DNA of 64,000 bases from an uncultured Flavobacteriaceae bacterium (GCA_947500585.1 CANMSN010000010.1:1-64000); one strand, 5' to 3'; shown: positions 42,965 to 52,300, counted from the stretch's first letter. A program made the numbers and translations. Notes: generated by a model not told the origin, from the sequence alone.

Positions 42965-42991
42965 TTGGTATCTAAATTTACAATAAATTTG
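42965..42991 (+). promoter_or_regulatory. Probable promoter of the GNAT gene
   Basis: TTG (42965-42967), a 16-base spacer and TAAATTTG (42984-42991) match the phylum's pattern with a slightly short spacer. The ATG follows 21 bp later. Confidence 0.5.
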
Positions 42992-43012
42992 ACGTAAAAG
43001 TAAAACATTTAA

Positions 43013-43513
43013 ATGATTCGAAAAGCAATTGTTACAGATATTGATACGCTAATGAAAATAACAAAAGCTTGTGCTATCTGTATGATTGATAATCATATTT
43101 TTCAATGGAATGAATTTTACCCAAATAAGAATGCTTTTTTAAATGATTTTGAACGCAATGAATTGTATGTTTTAGAATTAGATAATACCATTATTGGCTG
43201 TATAACGATCTCAACTTTTATGGATGAACAGTACGACGCGATGTCTTGGTTAACTGAAAATAAGAATAATATTTATATTCATCGGTTGGCTATTCATCCA
43301 AACCAACAAGGAAAAGGGTATGCCCAAAAACTAATGACTTTTGCTGAAGAATTTGCCAAAAAGAACAACTTCCTTTCTGTAAGATTGGATACGTTTTCAC
43401 AGAACCAAAGAAACCAAAAATTTTATGAGTATCGTGGTTATAAACGTCTAGGAAATATCTACTTTCCTAAGCAAAGTGAACATCCTTTTTATTGCTATGA
43501 ACTTGTTTTATGA
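43013..43513 (+). CDS. GNAT family N-acetyltransferase
   Basis: The protein has 166 residues. The acetyl-CoA motif 'IHRLAIHPNQQGKGYAQKLM' (about 91-112, with Q-x-x-G-K-G) is clear, followed by 'SVRLDTFSQNQRNQKFYEYRGYKRLGNIYF'-like motif B, of which the key NxxxxxFYExxGY is visible. It transfers an acetyl group to an amine; the substrate is not deducible. Its stop overlaps the MATE gene start by four bases (ATGA), so the two are translated together. Confidence 0.88.
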   Translation: MIRKAIVTDIDTLMKITKACAICMIDNHIFQWNEFYPNKNAFLNDFERNELYVLELDNTIIGCITISTFMDEQYDAMSWLTENKNNIYIHRLAIHPNQQGKGYAQKLMTFAEEFAKKNNFLSVRLDTFSQNQRNQKFYEYRGYKRLGNIYFPKQSEHPFYCYELVL

Positions 43514-44844
43514 GTACAAACATAAGCTTAAAACATATAAATAAATTAGCCATTCCAGCTTTAATTTCTGGAATATCAGAACCTATTTTGTCAATTACAG
43601 ACACAGCTATTGTTGGTAATATAGATGTAAACCCCACCGAATCATTAGCTGCTGTTGGTATTGTTGGCGCATTTATTTCTATGTTAATTTGGGTATTGGG
43701 GCAAACACGAAGTGCCATTTCATCAATAGTATCGCAATATGTTGGAGCCAATCAACTTGATAAAATTAAAAACCTTCCGGCTCAAGCCATTTTTATCATT
43801 ACGTCATTAAGTATTTTAATAATTATAACCACCTATCCTTTTGCCTCACATATTTTTAAGCTGTATAATGCTTCAAACATAATTTTAGATTATAGTGTAG
43901 ATTATTATAAAATTCGTGTTTTTGGCTTTCCTTTCACCTTATTTACAATTGGTGTTTTTGGAGCTTTTAGAGGTTTGCAAAATACCTATTACCCTATGAT
44001 TATTGCCATAATTGGAGCTTTACTAAATATTGTTTTGGATTATATTTTAGTTTACGGTATTACAGATTATATTCCAGCTATGAATATAAAGGGCGCTGCT
44101 TATGCGAGTTTAATTGCGCAATTTGTAATGGCACTTTTTGCTGCATATTATTTGCTTAAAAAAACACCTATTCCTTTAAAAGTAAGTTTTCCTTTTAATA
44201 AAGAGATTAGTAGATTTATTATTATGATTCTTAACTTATTCGTTAGAACATTAGCTTTAAACGTTACGCTTTATTTTGCTACGCGTTTTGCTACAGGCTA
44301 TGGCGCAGCATATATTGCGGCTTATACAATTGCCATAAATTTATGGTTTTTTGGTGCTTTTTTTATTGATGGTTATGCAAGTGCTGGTAACATCTTATCA
44401 GGAAAATTATTTGGAGGAAAAGAATATCACTTACTTATTAAATTAAGTAATAAACTCATTTCTTATGGCATTATTATTGGTTTCCTGTTGGCTATTATAG
44501 GTGCCATTTTCTATTATCCATTAGGACGACTTTTTTCAAAAGACCCTGAAGTTTTAAAGCTTTTTTACGATGCATTCTGGATTATGCTTATCATGCAGCC
44601 CTTATGCGCGTTAGCTTTTATTTTTGATGGCATGTTTAAAGGTTTAGGGAAAATGAAATTCTTAAGAAATGTGTTATTACTTTCAACAGGCCTTGTATTT
44701 GTTCCTATCCTTTTTTGGTTAGATAGTTTAGATTTTAAATTATATGGTATTTTCATCGCATTAACATTCTGGATTATAGCAAGAGGTATTCCATTAATTA
44801 TAAAATTTAGAAAATTATTTATACCGCTTGCACAAAAAACTTAA
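43510..44844 (+). CDS. MATE family efflux transporter
   Basis: The protein has 444 residues with about twelve membrane helices in two homologous halves. 'LAIPALISGISEPILSITDTAIVGNI' at the N-terminus and 'LGQTRSAISSIVSQYVGA' are MATE hallmarks (like DinF-type proteins). The second half has 'FIDGYASAGNILSGKLFGGKE'. It is probably a cation-coupled exporter of drugs or metabolites. It is coupled by overlap to an acetyltransferase, which might act on related compounds. Confidence 0.9.
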   Translation: MSTNISLKHINKLAIPALISGISEPILSITDTAIVGNIDVNPTESLAAVGIVGAFISMLIWVLGQTRSAISSIVSQYVGANQLDKIKNLPAQAIFIITSLSILIIITTYPFASHIFKLYNASNIILDYSVDYYKIRVFGFPFTLFTIGVFGAFRGLQNTYYPMIIAIIGALLNIVLDYILVYGITDYIPAMNIKGAAYASLIAQFVMALFAAYYLLKKTPIPLKVSFPFNKEISRFIIMILNLFVRTLALNVTLYFATRFATGYGAAYIAAYTIAINLWFFGAFFIDGYASAGNILSGKLFGGKEYHLLIKLSNKLISYGIIIGFLLAIIGAIFYYPLGRLFSKDPEVLKLFYDAFWIMLIMQPLCALAFIFDGMFKGLGKMKFLRNVLLLSTGLVFVPILFWLDSLDFKLYGIFIALTFWIIARGIPLIIKFRKLFIPLAQKT

Positions 44845-44878
44845 CTTTGGTGCGTAATGCATGTTTAATTACAATTTT

Positions 44879-44977
44879 ATGGATATCATGTCTTTTTTAA
44901 GTGGAAACGGTTTGTTTCTCATATTAGCCTTAGTTTTAATAATCGTTTACGCAGTAAACAGAAGAAAAAGAAAATAA
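44879..44977 (+). CDS. 32-residue single-helix membrane microprotein
   Basis: ATG at 44879, TAA at 44975-44977. The product has a short polar start (MDIMSFLSGNG), one hydrophobic helix (LFLILALVLIIVYAV) and a basic tail NRRKRK, so the C-terminus should be cytoplasmic. Its stop overlaps the queD start by one base (TAATG), which strongly suggests that it is translated. No family is known to me. It lies in the gap between the MATE gene and queD. Confidence 0.65.
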   Translation: MDIMSFLSGNGLFLILALVLIIVYAVNRRKRK

Positions 44978-45429
44978 TGAGCGGAATTCGTATAACTAAA
45001 CAGTTCTCTTTTGAAACAGGTCATGCACTTTATGGGTACGACGGTAAATGTAAAAACGTACATGGGCATAGTTACAAACTATCTGTTACGGTTTTTGGTA
45101 AACCTATTTCAGATACAAATAATGTTAAATATGGTATGGTGATTGACTTCAGCGATTTAAAAAAAATTGTAAAAGAAGAAATTGTAAACGTATTTGATCA
45201 TGCAACCGTTTTTAACAAAAATACACCACATGTAGAGCTTGCAAAAGAGTTAGCCGATAGAGGTCATAATGTGTTATTGGTAGATTATCAACCAACTAGC
45301 GAAATGATGGTTATCGATTTTTCTAAAAAAATAAAGAAGCGCTTACCGCCTCATATTTCATTATATTCATTAAAACTTCAAGAAACAGATACTTCGTTTG
45401 CTGAGTGGTTTGCTTATGATAATATTTAG
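44977..45429 (+). CDS. queD: 6-carboxytetrahydropterin synthase / 6-pyruvoyl-tetrahydropterin synthase family
   Basis: The protein has 150 residues. Zinc-binding His and the catalytic Cys are seen in 'FETGHALYGYDGKCKNVHGHSYKL'. 'GMVIDFSDLKKIV' and 'VFDHATVFNKN' complete the T-fold signature, and 'SLYSLKLQETDTSFAEW' carries the closing Glu. It makes 6-carboxytetrahydropterin for queuosine, or pyruvoyl-tetrahydropterin. Queuosine is the usual role in bacteria, but no other que gene is in the window. Confidence 0.9.
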   Translation: MSGIRITKQFSFETGHALYGYDGKCKNVHGHSYKLSVTVFGKPISDTNNVKYGMVIDFSDLKKIVKEEIVNVFDHATVFNKNTPHVELAKELADRGHNVLLVDYQPTSEMMVIDFSKKIKKRLPPHISLYSLKLQETDTSFAEWFAYDNI

Positions 45430-45452
45430 AATGTTTACCAAAAAAGTAACCT

Positions 45453-45460
45453 TAACTTTG
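45453..45460 (+). promoter_or_regulatory. Likely -7 element of lpxH
   Basis: TAACTTTG matches the -7 consensus 25 bp before the ATG. Only an ATG (45431-45433) stands at 19-base spacing where TTG is expected. Confidence 0.45.
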
Positions 45461-45485
45461 AAAAAACATTTTCTATATTTATAGC

Positions 45486-46238
45486 ATGCAAATTCCAAAA
45501 GGGAAAAAAATATATTTCGCCTCCGATAATCATTTAGGTGCACCTACAAAAGAAGCCTCATTTCCGCGCGAAAAAAAATTTGTAGCTTGGTTAGACGAGA
45601 TTAAAAAAGACGCAGCCGTTATATTTTTAGTTGGCGATTTATTTGACTTTTGGTTTGAATATAAAACCGTAGTTCCAAAAGGTTTTGTTAGAACTTTAGG
45701 CAAGCTTGCTGAAATTTCAGATTCTGGAATTCCCATTCATTATTTTGTTGGTAACCATGATTTATGGATGAATGGTTATTTTGAAGAAGAACTTAATATT
45801 CCTGTTTACCATAAACCCAAAGAATTCACTTTTAATAATAAAACCTTTTTTATTGGTCACGGCGATGGTTTAGGCCCTCACGACAAAGGTTATAAACGCA
45901 TGAAAAAAGTGTTTCTTAGCCCGTTTTTTAAATGGCTTTTTAGGTGGGGACATCCAGATATTGGTATGCGAATTGCGCAATACTTATCGGTAAAAAACAA
46001 ATTGATTTCTGGGGATGATGATGCTACTTTTTTAGGTGAAGAAAACGAGTGGCTAGCACAATATTCTAAGGAAAAATTAAAAGAAAAACATCGTGATTAT
46101 TTCGTATTTGGTCACCGCCATTTACCATTAAATATAGATCTTAACGAAAACTCAAAATACATAAATCTGGGCGATTGGATAACCTATTATACTTATGGTG
46201 TATTTGATGGTGAAGAATTAGTGCTTAAAGAATATTAA
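45486..46238 (+). CDS. lpxH: UDP-2,3-diacylglucosamine diphosphatase
   Basis: The protein has 250 residues, a calcineurin-like metallophosphoesterase with all metal boxes: 'YFASDNHLG', 'FLVGDLFDFWFEY', 'FVGNHDLWM', 'FIGHGDGLGPHDKGYK' and 'FGHRHLPL'. The FDFWFEY and GDG signatures fit LpxH, which cleaves UDP from UDP-diacylglucosamine to give lipid X in lipid A synthesis on the inner membrane. It is convergent with, and overlaps by four bases, the MFS gene. Confidence 0.9.
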   Translation: MQIPKGKKIYFASDNHLGAPTKEASFPREKKFVAWLDEIKKDAAVIFLVGDLFDFWFEYKTVVPKGFVRTLGKLAEISDSGIPIHYFVGNHDLWMNGYFEEELNIPVYHKPKEFTFNNKTFFIGHGDGLGPHDKGYKRMKKVFLSPFFKWLFRWGHPDIGMRIAQYLSVKNKLISGDDDATFLGEENEWLAQYSKEKLKEKHRDYFVFGHRHLPLNIDLNENSKYINLGDWITYYTYGVFDGEELVLKEY

Positions 46239-47503
46239 TTCTCATTTTCATGAGCTTCCATATCGGCTCTTAAATCCAAATCTCTGAGTACAGGGTTTTT
46301 TATACCTATAGCAAAAACAGTTAGTAATGTCATAGTACCTCCAAAAACTACTGCCGCTACTGGACCGATTAATTTAGCAGCTAAACCGCTTTCAAAAGCG
46401 CCTAATTCGTTAGAAGATCCAACAAACATAGAGTTTACTGAAGATACACGACCACGCATATCATCTGGAGTTTTTAATTGTAAAATAGTCTGACGAATAA
46501 TCATAGAAATTCCATCGGCAGCACCACTAATAAATAACATTAAAACGCTAACCCAAAAGATATTTGATAACCCAAAACCAATAATACTAACACCAAATAT
46601 AAACACTGCAATAAGTAACTTTTTACCTGTATTTTTACTAATAGGAATGTAAGTAGTAATAAACATGGTAATAATACTTCCTAAAGAAATTGAGGCATTT
46701 AAAACTCCAAAACCTTGACTTCCTACTTCTAAAATATCTTGTGCAAAAATGGCTAGAATAGCAACTGTTCCTCCAAATAAAACAGCTATCATATCGAGGG
46801 TTAACGCTCCTAAAATAACCTTGTTTTGAAATACAAAACGTACACCTACTTTTAAGCTTTCTTTTACAGGTTCACCTATTTTTTTATTTAATATAGGTTT
46901 CTTTTTAATTAGAAAAACTAACCCAAATGATATCACTACTAAAACAAAAACCATACATAATGTATAATCGACACCTATCCAACTTATAGAAAACCCTCCA
47001 AATAAAGCTCCTAAAACCGCAGCTGTTTTCCAAGTGCTTGTACTCCATGTGGCAGCATTTGGATATATTTTTTTAGGAACAATTAAGGCTACTAATGAAA
47101 AAATTATCGGTCCGAAAAAAGAACGCAAAAACCCACCAAAAAACACCAAAGCGTAAATAGAATATAAAATAATGTTTGTTGACCAATTGCCAACTACATC
47201 GTCAGATGTTAAAAGAAAAAGACCCAAACTAATTAAAGAAAAAGCAGCAATACATAACGCAAAAAGGTTTCGCTTTTCCTTTTGGTCTACAATATGACCT
47301 GCAAATAATGCCATGGTAAAGGCTGGAATAATTTCCATAAGACCAATAATTCCTAGAGAAAGCGGATCTTTTGTTATGCTATAAACTTGCCATTCTATAA
47401 CGATAAATTGCATAGACCAGCCAAACACTAAGAACAAACGCAACAGTAAAAAAATATTGAATTCTTTAATTCGTAAGGCTGCGTAAGGATCAGTTTTTGC
47501 CAT
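46235..47503 (-). CDS. MFS transporter
   Basis: The protein has 422 residues with 11-12 membrane helices. 'FAGHIVDQKEKRNLFALC' between TM2 and TM3 is the MFS motif A region, and 'RQTILQLKTPDDMRGRVSSVNSMFVGSSNELGAFESG' (key DMRGRVSSV) is typical of the enterobactin-exporter-like MFS_3 group. The substrate is unknown. It starts three bases after the recJ stop, so it is probably cotranscribed with recJ. Confidence 0.88.
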   Translation of the reverse strand: MAKTDPYAALRIKEFNIFLLLRLFLVFGWSMQFIVIEWQVYSITKDPLSLGIIGLMEIIPAFTMALFAGHIVDQKEKRNLFALCIAAFSLISLGLFLLTSDDVVGNWSTNIILYSIYALVFFGGFLRSFFGPIIFSLVALIVPKKIYPNAATWSTSTWKTAAVLGALFGGFSISWIGVDYTLCMVFVLVVISFGLVFLIKKKPILNKKIGEPVKESLKVGVRFVFQNKVILGALTLDMIAVLFGGTVAILAIFAQDILEVGSQGFGVLNASISLGSIITMFITTYIPISKNTGKKLLIAVFIFGVSIIGFGLSNIFWVSVLMLFISGAADGISMIIRQTILQLKTPDDMRGRVSSVNSMFVGSSNELGAFESGLAAKLIGPVAAVVFGGTMTLLTVFAIGIKNPVLRDLDLRADMEAHENEN

Positions 47504-47506
47504 AAA

Positions 47507-49219
47507 TTATGCTTTAATATCTCTTAATTTTAACTGTAAACTTACGTTTCCTTGCCACTCGTTTTCATCAATAGAATAGACTGCTTTAAATGGTTTTTTA
47601 TCAGAAATAATATCGAGTTTATTTCCCATTCCAAAACCGATACACACAAAACTCTCACTTTGACTTCGCCCATTGACCGATTTATTTTGCTGGACGGTAA
47701 GCCTTAAATGTGTTTCATCTTCACCAACACATTTACCATAACCTGTATCAATTAAATTTTCAGTCATAAAAACAGGTGTCATATTTCCTGGTCCAAAAGG
47801 TCCAAACTGACGTATGATGCGCATTAATTTAGCATCCACTTGGCTTAGGGCAATTTTCATATCCACTTTAATTTCAGGAAAAAGCAACTTTGGATCAATT
47901 GTCTTGTTAACCTCATCTTCAAAAGCTTGCTTAAACGCCTCATAATTTTTTTCTTCAAGTGTTAAGCCTGCTGCATATTTATGGCCTCCAAATTGTTCAA
48001 TATATTCACTACAAGCTTCCAAAGCATTATACACATCAAACCCAGAAACAGAACGTGCCGAGGCAGCTAATTTATCGCCACTTTTTGTAAAAACTAAAGT
48101 AGGTCTGTAATAGGTTTCTGTTAATCGAGAAGCCACAATACCAATAACACCTTTATGCCAAGTTTCATTGTAAACAACAGTAGTAAAGCGTTTCTGTTCT
48201 TTTTGTTCTTCAATTTGCTCAAGAGCTTCTTCTGTAATTCTTTTATCTGCATCACGTCTATCTGTATTAAAAGTTTCTATTTCGGCTGCGTATTGTTGTG
48301 CTAATTCAGGATTAGTTTCCGTTAAAAGTGTTACGGCGTAATTGCCATGTTTCATGCGTCCCGCAGCGTTAATTCTTGGTGCTATAATGAAAACTACATC
48401 GGTAATGGTGAGTTCCTTTTTCTTAATTTGAGAAATAAGCGCTGCTATCCCAACACGTGGATTTTGATTAATAACTTGAAGCCCAAAGTAAGCTAAAACC
48501 CTGTTTTCACCTGTAATAGGCACAATATCTGCACCTATAGCTGTGGCTACTAGATCTAAATAACTGACTAAATCATCAATCGTTTTACCTTCTTTTTCTG
48601 CTAGTGCCTGAACTAATTTAAAGCCAACGCCACAACCACAAAGTTCTTTATAAGGATAATTGCAATCTTCTCGTTTAGGGTCTAAAACGGCAACCGCATC
48701 AGGAATCTGATCTCCGGGTCTGTGGTGATCACAAATAATAAAATCAACACCTTTTTCTTTAGCATATGTAACTTTATCTAGGGCTTTAATACCACAGTCT
48801 AAAGCAATAATAAGTGTGAAATCGTTATCATTTGCAAAGTCGATTCCCATATATGAAATTCCGTAACCCTCATCATAACGGTCGGGAATATAAGTGGCAA
48901 TATGTGCTGTTCTTGTTTTTATATACGACGCCATTAATGCCACCGATGTGGTTCCATCTACATCATAATCACCATAAACTAAAATATTCTCATTATTAGC
49001 AATAGCATTTTCAATGCGCTCTACTGCTTTATCCATATCTTTCATTAAGAATGGATTATGCAAATGATCTAAACTCGGTCTAAAAAATAATTTAGCATCT
49101 TCATAGGTTTCTATACCACGCTGTATTAGTAATGTAGCCACAGAAGCATCTACTTGAAGTGCTTTTTGCAAAGCTTCAACTTTTTTAGTTTCAGGTTTTG
49201 GTTTTAAAGTCCAGCGCAT
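47507..49219 (-). CDS. recJ: Single-stranded-DNA-specific exonuclease RecJ
   Basis: The protein has 570 residues. DHH phosphoesterase motifs are present: 'VYGDYDVDGTTSVALM', 'IALDCGI', 'FIICDHHRPGDQIPDAVAVL' and 'CGCGVGFKL'. The DHHA1 part has 'RINAAGRMKHGNYAV' and 'SARSVSGFDVYNALE…GGHKYAAGL'. It degrades single strands 5' to 3' in recombination and mismatch repair. Its length matches RecJ in this phylum. An intergenic repeat (49251-49277) lies just upstream. Confidence 0.93.
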   Translation of the reverse strand: MRWTLKPKPETKKVEALQKALQVDASVATLLIQRGIETYEDAKLFFRPSLDHLHNPFLMKDMDKAVERIENAIANNENILVYGDYDVDGTTSVALMASYIKTRTAHIATYIPDRYDEGYGISYMGIDFANDNDFTLIIALDCGIKALDKVTYAKEKGVDFIICDHHRPGDQIPDAVAVLDPKREDCNYPYKELCGCGVGFKLVQALAEKEGKTIDDLVSYLDLVATAIGADIVPITGENRVLAYFGLQVINQNPRVGIAALISQIKKKELTITDVVFIIAPRINAAGRMKHGNYAVTLLTETNPELAQQYAAEIETFNTDRRDADKRITEEALEQIEEQKEQKRFTTVVYNETWHKGVIGIVASRLTETYYRPTLVFTKSGDKLAASARSVSGFDVYNALEACSEYIEQFGGHKYAAGLTLEEKNYEAFKQAFEDEVNKTIDPKLLFPEIKVDMKIALSQVDAKLMRIIRQFGPFGPGNMTPVFMTENLIDTGYGKCVGEDETHLRLTVQQNKSVNGRSQSESFVCIGFGMGNKLDIISDKKPFKAVYSIDENEWQGNVSLQLKLRDIKA

Positions 49220-49250
49220 ATTTTGGCTTTGGTGATTCTATAAAATACTT

Positions 49251-49277
49251 TGACACTTCGACTACGCTCAGTGTGCA
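49251..49277. repeat. Intergenic repeat unit
   Basis: TGACACTTCGACTACGCTCA followed by GTGTGCA contains the short dyad ACACT/AGTGT. The sequence type is familiar as a dispersed intergenic repeat in Flavobacteriia. Only this copy is in the window. Confidence 0.5.
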
Positions 49278-49296
49278 GGCTAGCTAAATATGATAT

Positions 49297-49719
49297 TTAC
49301 TTTTTATGAAAATGTGTTTCTATTTGTAATTCTGCAAACTGACGAAACATTTCCATAACACCACAGTATTTTTCTATAGATAAATCAACAGCTTTTTGAA
49401 GTTTTTTTTCATTTAAATCATCGCCATAAAAATGAAAATGCAACGCTACTTTATCGTAATATTTTGGATGTTCTTCGGTTAAATTTGCATCTATATCTAT
49501 TTTAAAATTATCAACTTTAAGTTTCATTTTTTTTATCAAAGACGCTACATCTAAACCAGAACAACCTGCTAAACCGGATAGCATTAATGCTTTTGGTCTG
49601 TAGCCTTCACTCTTTCCCCCATTTTCCTCTCCTGCATCTATAAATAAGTTATGACCTGATGGGTTAGTGCTTTCAAATTTCATGTCGCCTAACCATGTTG
49701 TTGTAATATGATTTGTCAT
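49297..49719 (-). CDS. OsmC family protein
   Basis: The protein has 140 residues. The two redox Cys of the OsmC/Ohr fold are in 'LMLSGLAGCSGLDVASLIKKM' and 'SIEKYCGVMEMF'. The N-terminal 'MTNHITTTWLGDMKFES' strand pair also fits. OsmC proteins reduce organic peroxides. It is an isolated gene, divergent from the carboxymuconolactone-decarboxylase family gene, which may also be a peroxidase-like enzyme. Confidence 0.9.
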   Translation of the reverse strand: MTNHITTTWLGDMKFESTNPSGHNLFIDAGEENGGKSEGYRPKALMLSGLAGCSGLDVASLIKKMKLKVDNFKIDIDANLTEEHPKYYDKVALHFHFYGDDLNEKKLQKAVDLSIEKYCGVMEMFRQFAELQIETHFHKK

Positions 49720-49778
49720 TTTTACGAATTATTTTTTATTACATTGTACATTCAAAAATACTACTTAAAAAATAAAAT

Positions 49779-50369
49779 ATGCCTTTAGTAACACCATTAT
49801 CTGCCGACCATGATTTAGAAACTAAAAAGCTAGCAGAATTTTTTAACGAGACCTTGGGGTTTTGCCCAAATTCGGTTTTAACCATGCAACGCCGACCAGC
49901 CATTAGTAAAGCGTTTATTAACTTAAATAAAGCTGTTATGGCCAATGAAGGTCGAGTAACTTCGGCTTTAAAGCGCATGATTGCTTGGGTATCTAGTAAC
50001 TCAACAGGTTGTAGATATTGTCAAGCTCATGCTATTCGTGCTGCTGAGCGATATGGTGCTGAACAGGAACAACTAGATAATATCTGGGAATACCGAACCC
50101 ATCCTGCGTTTAGTGAAGCAGAACGTGCTGCTTTAGATTTTTCGTTACAAGCTTCACAAGTACCAAATGGTGTTGATGAAACCATTAAAAAACGTTTGTA
50201 CGAACATTGGAATGAAGGAGAAATTGTTGAAATGCTAGGTGTTATTTCACTCTTTGGATATTTAAACCGATGGAATGATAGCATGGGAACTTCCATAGAA
50301 GATGGCGCTGTTGAAAGTGGTAACCAGTATTTAGGAAAACATGGTTGGGAAAAGGGGAAGCATGTTTAG
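49779..50369 (+). CDS. Carboxymuconolactone decarboxylase family protein (AhpD-like)
   Basis: The protein has 196 residues and is helical. 'KRMIAWVSSNSTGCRYCQAHAIRAAERYG' has the CxxC…H motif of AhpD-like proteins (Cys near 75 and 78, His near 82). The C-terminal 'EMLGVISLFGYLNRWNDSMG' is also usual in the group. It is probably a peroxidase or thiol-disulfide enzyme rather than a true decarboxylase. It lies head-to-head with the OsmC gene, whose function would be related. Confidence 0.88.
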   Translation: MPLVTPLSADHDLETKKLAEFFNETLGFCPNSVLTMQRRPAISKAFINLNKAVMANEGRVTSALKRMIAWVSSNSTGCRYCQAHAIRAAERYGAEQEQLDNIWEYRTHPAFSEAERAALDFSLQASQVPNGVDETIKKRLYEHWNEGEIVEMLGVISLFGYLNRWNDSMGTSIEDGAVESGNQYLGKHGWEKGKHV

Positions 50370-50405
50370 ATTGGTTAGAACTTTTAGAGCGCATCGCTTT
50401 TAGCT

Positions 50406-50444
50406 AAATTAAACCCTCATAAGTCTTTATAAGGGTTTAATTTT
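50406..50444. terminator. Bidirectional terminator
   Basis: A perfect 12-bp stem, AAATTAAACCCT (50406-50417) with AGGGTTTAATTT (50432-50443), lies between convergent genes, with T or A tracts at either end. The right arm reaches the stop of the XRE-ImmA gene. Confidence 0.8.
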
Positions 50445-51531
50445 AAATTGCTATTTTAATCTTTCTGATTTTGTTTCCTGTATACTTTGATAAGGATTCC
50501 AAATCATATAATTCATTGAATTCTGAATCATTTGCTCCAAACATTTCAAGGATTTCATTTTTAGAATATCCCAAATCATTAAAATGTAAAAGCATTATTT
50601 TACTCAATAGATTTGGTTCAGAAATCGGAAATTCAAATGGCTCCTTTTTCCTCCAACCATAGTAGCTAATCTTTGTCACCCATCTTCTATATTGATCTGG
50701 GGAAATACAACCTAAGTCTTTCGCTCGATAAATTAATGCTTGAATTGAAACTTTCCAATATCGTTTTAAACTTCCCAATTTTGAATCTGTTAAACCGTAT
50801 AAATCAGCTTTTATATCAGAACGTGGCATTAAGAAATTTGAAGCAAAACAATTTGCTTCATCTTCAATAATTTTCATGTTATCTGAAACAATAAACTTTT
50901 CATGCATTAATAAATGTCCTAATTCATGAGAAATAGTAAAAAGCTTCCTTGAATTTGAATGATTAGCATTTACAAGAATTACTGGTACTCCTTCTTTTGT
51001 ATGAAAATTTATTCCAGAAAATTTAAATGTTTCATCAAAATCCAATTCATGTACTATTATTCCTTTTTTCTCAAGCACGTTTATTAAATCATTTATTGGC
51101 CCTTTAGGGATTTTAAAATAAGTCCTAACTTGTTCAGCAAACCTATCTGGTGTTAAATCATATTCCTTTATATCTGTATAGGGTAAATCAACATCTATTT
51201 CTACATTATCTAATAACTCAGAAATGTGACCAGATAATATATTAACTTTTGCTTCTAAAATTTTATTTTTAGTAATTGTTGTACTTAAGTTCTTTCTATA
51301 GTAAAATTCTTTAATATAATAAGCTTGTTGCTTCTTATAAAAAAAAGAAATTGGATAATTTAGAACCGAAGACAACTCATTTAATGTCTCAATTGAACAT
51401 TCAGCGAAACCCTTTTCAATCTTAGAAAGCATACTTTGAGAGATTGTTTCTAATAATTTGGAAAGTGAAGATTGCGAATAACCTCTACTTTCTCTTGCAA
51501 GTTTTATTCTTTCAATATTAATAGTCTTCAT
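50443..51531 (-). CDS. XRE-type HTH fused to ImmA/IrrE metallopeptidase
   Basis: The protein has 362 residues. An N-terminal HTH (about 5-60: 'RIKLARESRGYSQSSLSKLL', 'SQSMLSKIEKGFAECS') is followed by a zinc peptidase with 'LFTISHELGHLLMHE' (His202, Glu203, His206) and a third ligand in 'IIEDEANCFASNFLMP' (about Glu225). Such fusions act as self-contained repressor-protease regulators, often of mobile elements, toxins or anti-phage genes. It is paired with an unknown gene 61 bp upstream on the same strand, probably the regulated partner. Confidence 0.9.
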   Translation of the reverse strand: MKTINIERIKLARESRGYSQSSLSKLLETISQSMLSKIEKGFAECSIETLNELSSVLNYPISFFYKKQQAYYIKEFYYRKNLSTTITKNKILEAKVNILSGHISELLDNVEIDVDLPYTDIKEYDLTPDRFAEQVRTYFKIPKGPINDLINVLEKKGIIVHELDFDETFKFSGINFHTKEGVPVILVNANHSNSRKLFTISHELGHLLMHEKFIVSDNMKIIEDEANCFASNFLMPRSDIKADLYGLTDSKLGSLKRYWKVSIQALIYRAKDLGCISPDQYRRWVTKISYYGWRKKEPFEFPISEPNLLSKIMLLHFNDLGYSKNEILEMFGANDSEFNELYDLESLSKYTGNKIRKIKIAI

Positions 51532-51544
51532 TTTTTGTTTTATA

Positions 51545-51581
51545 AAATATATTTAAAAAAGCTTTTTTAGGCAAAGAACGG
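51545..51581. repeat. Inverted repeat, left copy
   Basis: In inverse orientation this sequence resembles 52301-52334: both read [C]TT[T/C]GCCTAAAAA…GCTTTTTTA.ATATATTT, with about four differences. The pair flanks the gene of unknown function. Left copy contains AAAAAAGCTTTTTT, a palindrome that could also act as a weak hairpin. Confidence 0.5.
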
Positions 51582-51592
51582 ATTAATTAATT

Positions 51593-52282
51593 CTAACTAC
51601 TCTTTGTTTTGTTTTGAGTAGTCTTCTTTTTTAACCTCACATTATCTAATTCATTGTTGCTATTTTGATTAGCATTATTAAATTCATATTTAACATTGTC
51701 AAACAAATCATTATATGTGAGATTGAAATTAACTTCCTTTTTACTTACTAATGAAGTAATTGAAGTTCCTTCAAATACTAAACCTCTAAACTGAGGTCCA
51801 ACAAATAAAACTGGAATCGAATCGATTCCTCCATCAAACGGTAACTGATTCATTATATTATTACTTCTAGGAGTAGAAACATAATTTGGTTTGCCATTAC
51901 TGTTTAATTTTTTGATATAAACAAGATATCTATCTTTAATTATAAAATACGCTGAACCGTATCTCGTTTTATATCTGACACTTTTACCAAAATCAAGATT
52001 GTTTTTAATTTTTTCAACAATCTTTCCTTTAATAGAGGCGTTTAACATAGCAGAATACACTCTACTATCTATAAAAAAATAAGGGTTTTCTTCCATTTTG
52101 AAATCAACCTCTTTCCTCGCATTAAGTACAATATTATTTATTATACTTAGCTCACTTTTCAATTCAGCCTTTACAGCTTGAATGTTAGCCAAACTCCTAA
52201 ATATTGGCTCATTTTCTTGACCAAGTAGAAAAAAATCACTACTTTTGTCGTGTCCTAAAGGACTGCTATTAATATCATGCAT
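51593..52282 (-). CDS. Protein of unknown function, partner of XRE-ImmA regulator
   Basis: The protein has 229 residues, with no signal peptide or membrane segment. A central part shows beta strands ('KSVRYKTRYGSAYFIIKDRYLVYIKKLNSNG') and 'GIDSIPVLFVGPQFRGLVFEGTSITSLVSKKEVNF'; the tail is Asn/Lys-rich and disordered. I do not recognise a family. Its place next to an HTH-ImmA protein and between inverted repeats suggests an accessory two-gene module (toxin, anti-phage or element-linked). A catalytic motif was not found. Confidence 0.65.
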   Translation of the reverse strand: MHDINSSPLGHDKSSDFFLLGQENEPIFRSLANIQAVKAELKSELSIINNIVLNARKEVDFKMEENPYFFIDSRVYSAMLNASIKGKIVEKIKNNLDFGKSVRYKTRYGSAYFIIKDRYLVYIKKLNSNGKPNYVSTPRSNNIMNQLPFDGGIDSIPVLFVGPQFRGLVFEGTSITSLVSKKEVNFNLTYNDLFDNVKYEFNNANQNSNNELDNVRLKKKTTQNKTKSS

Positions 52283-52300
52283 TTTAAAAAAAATTTAAAG

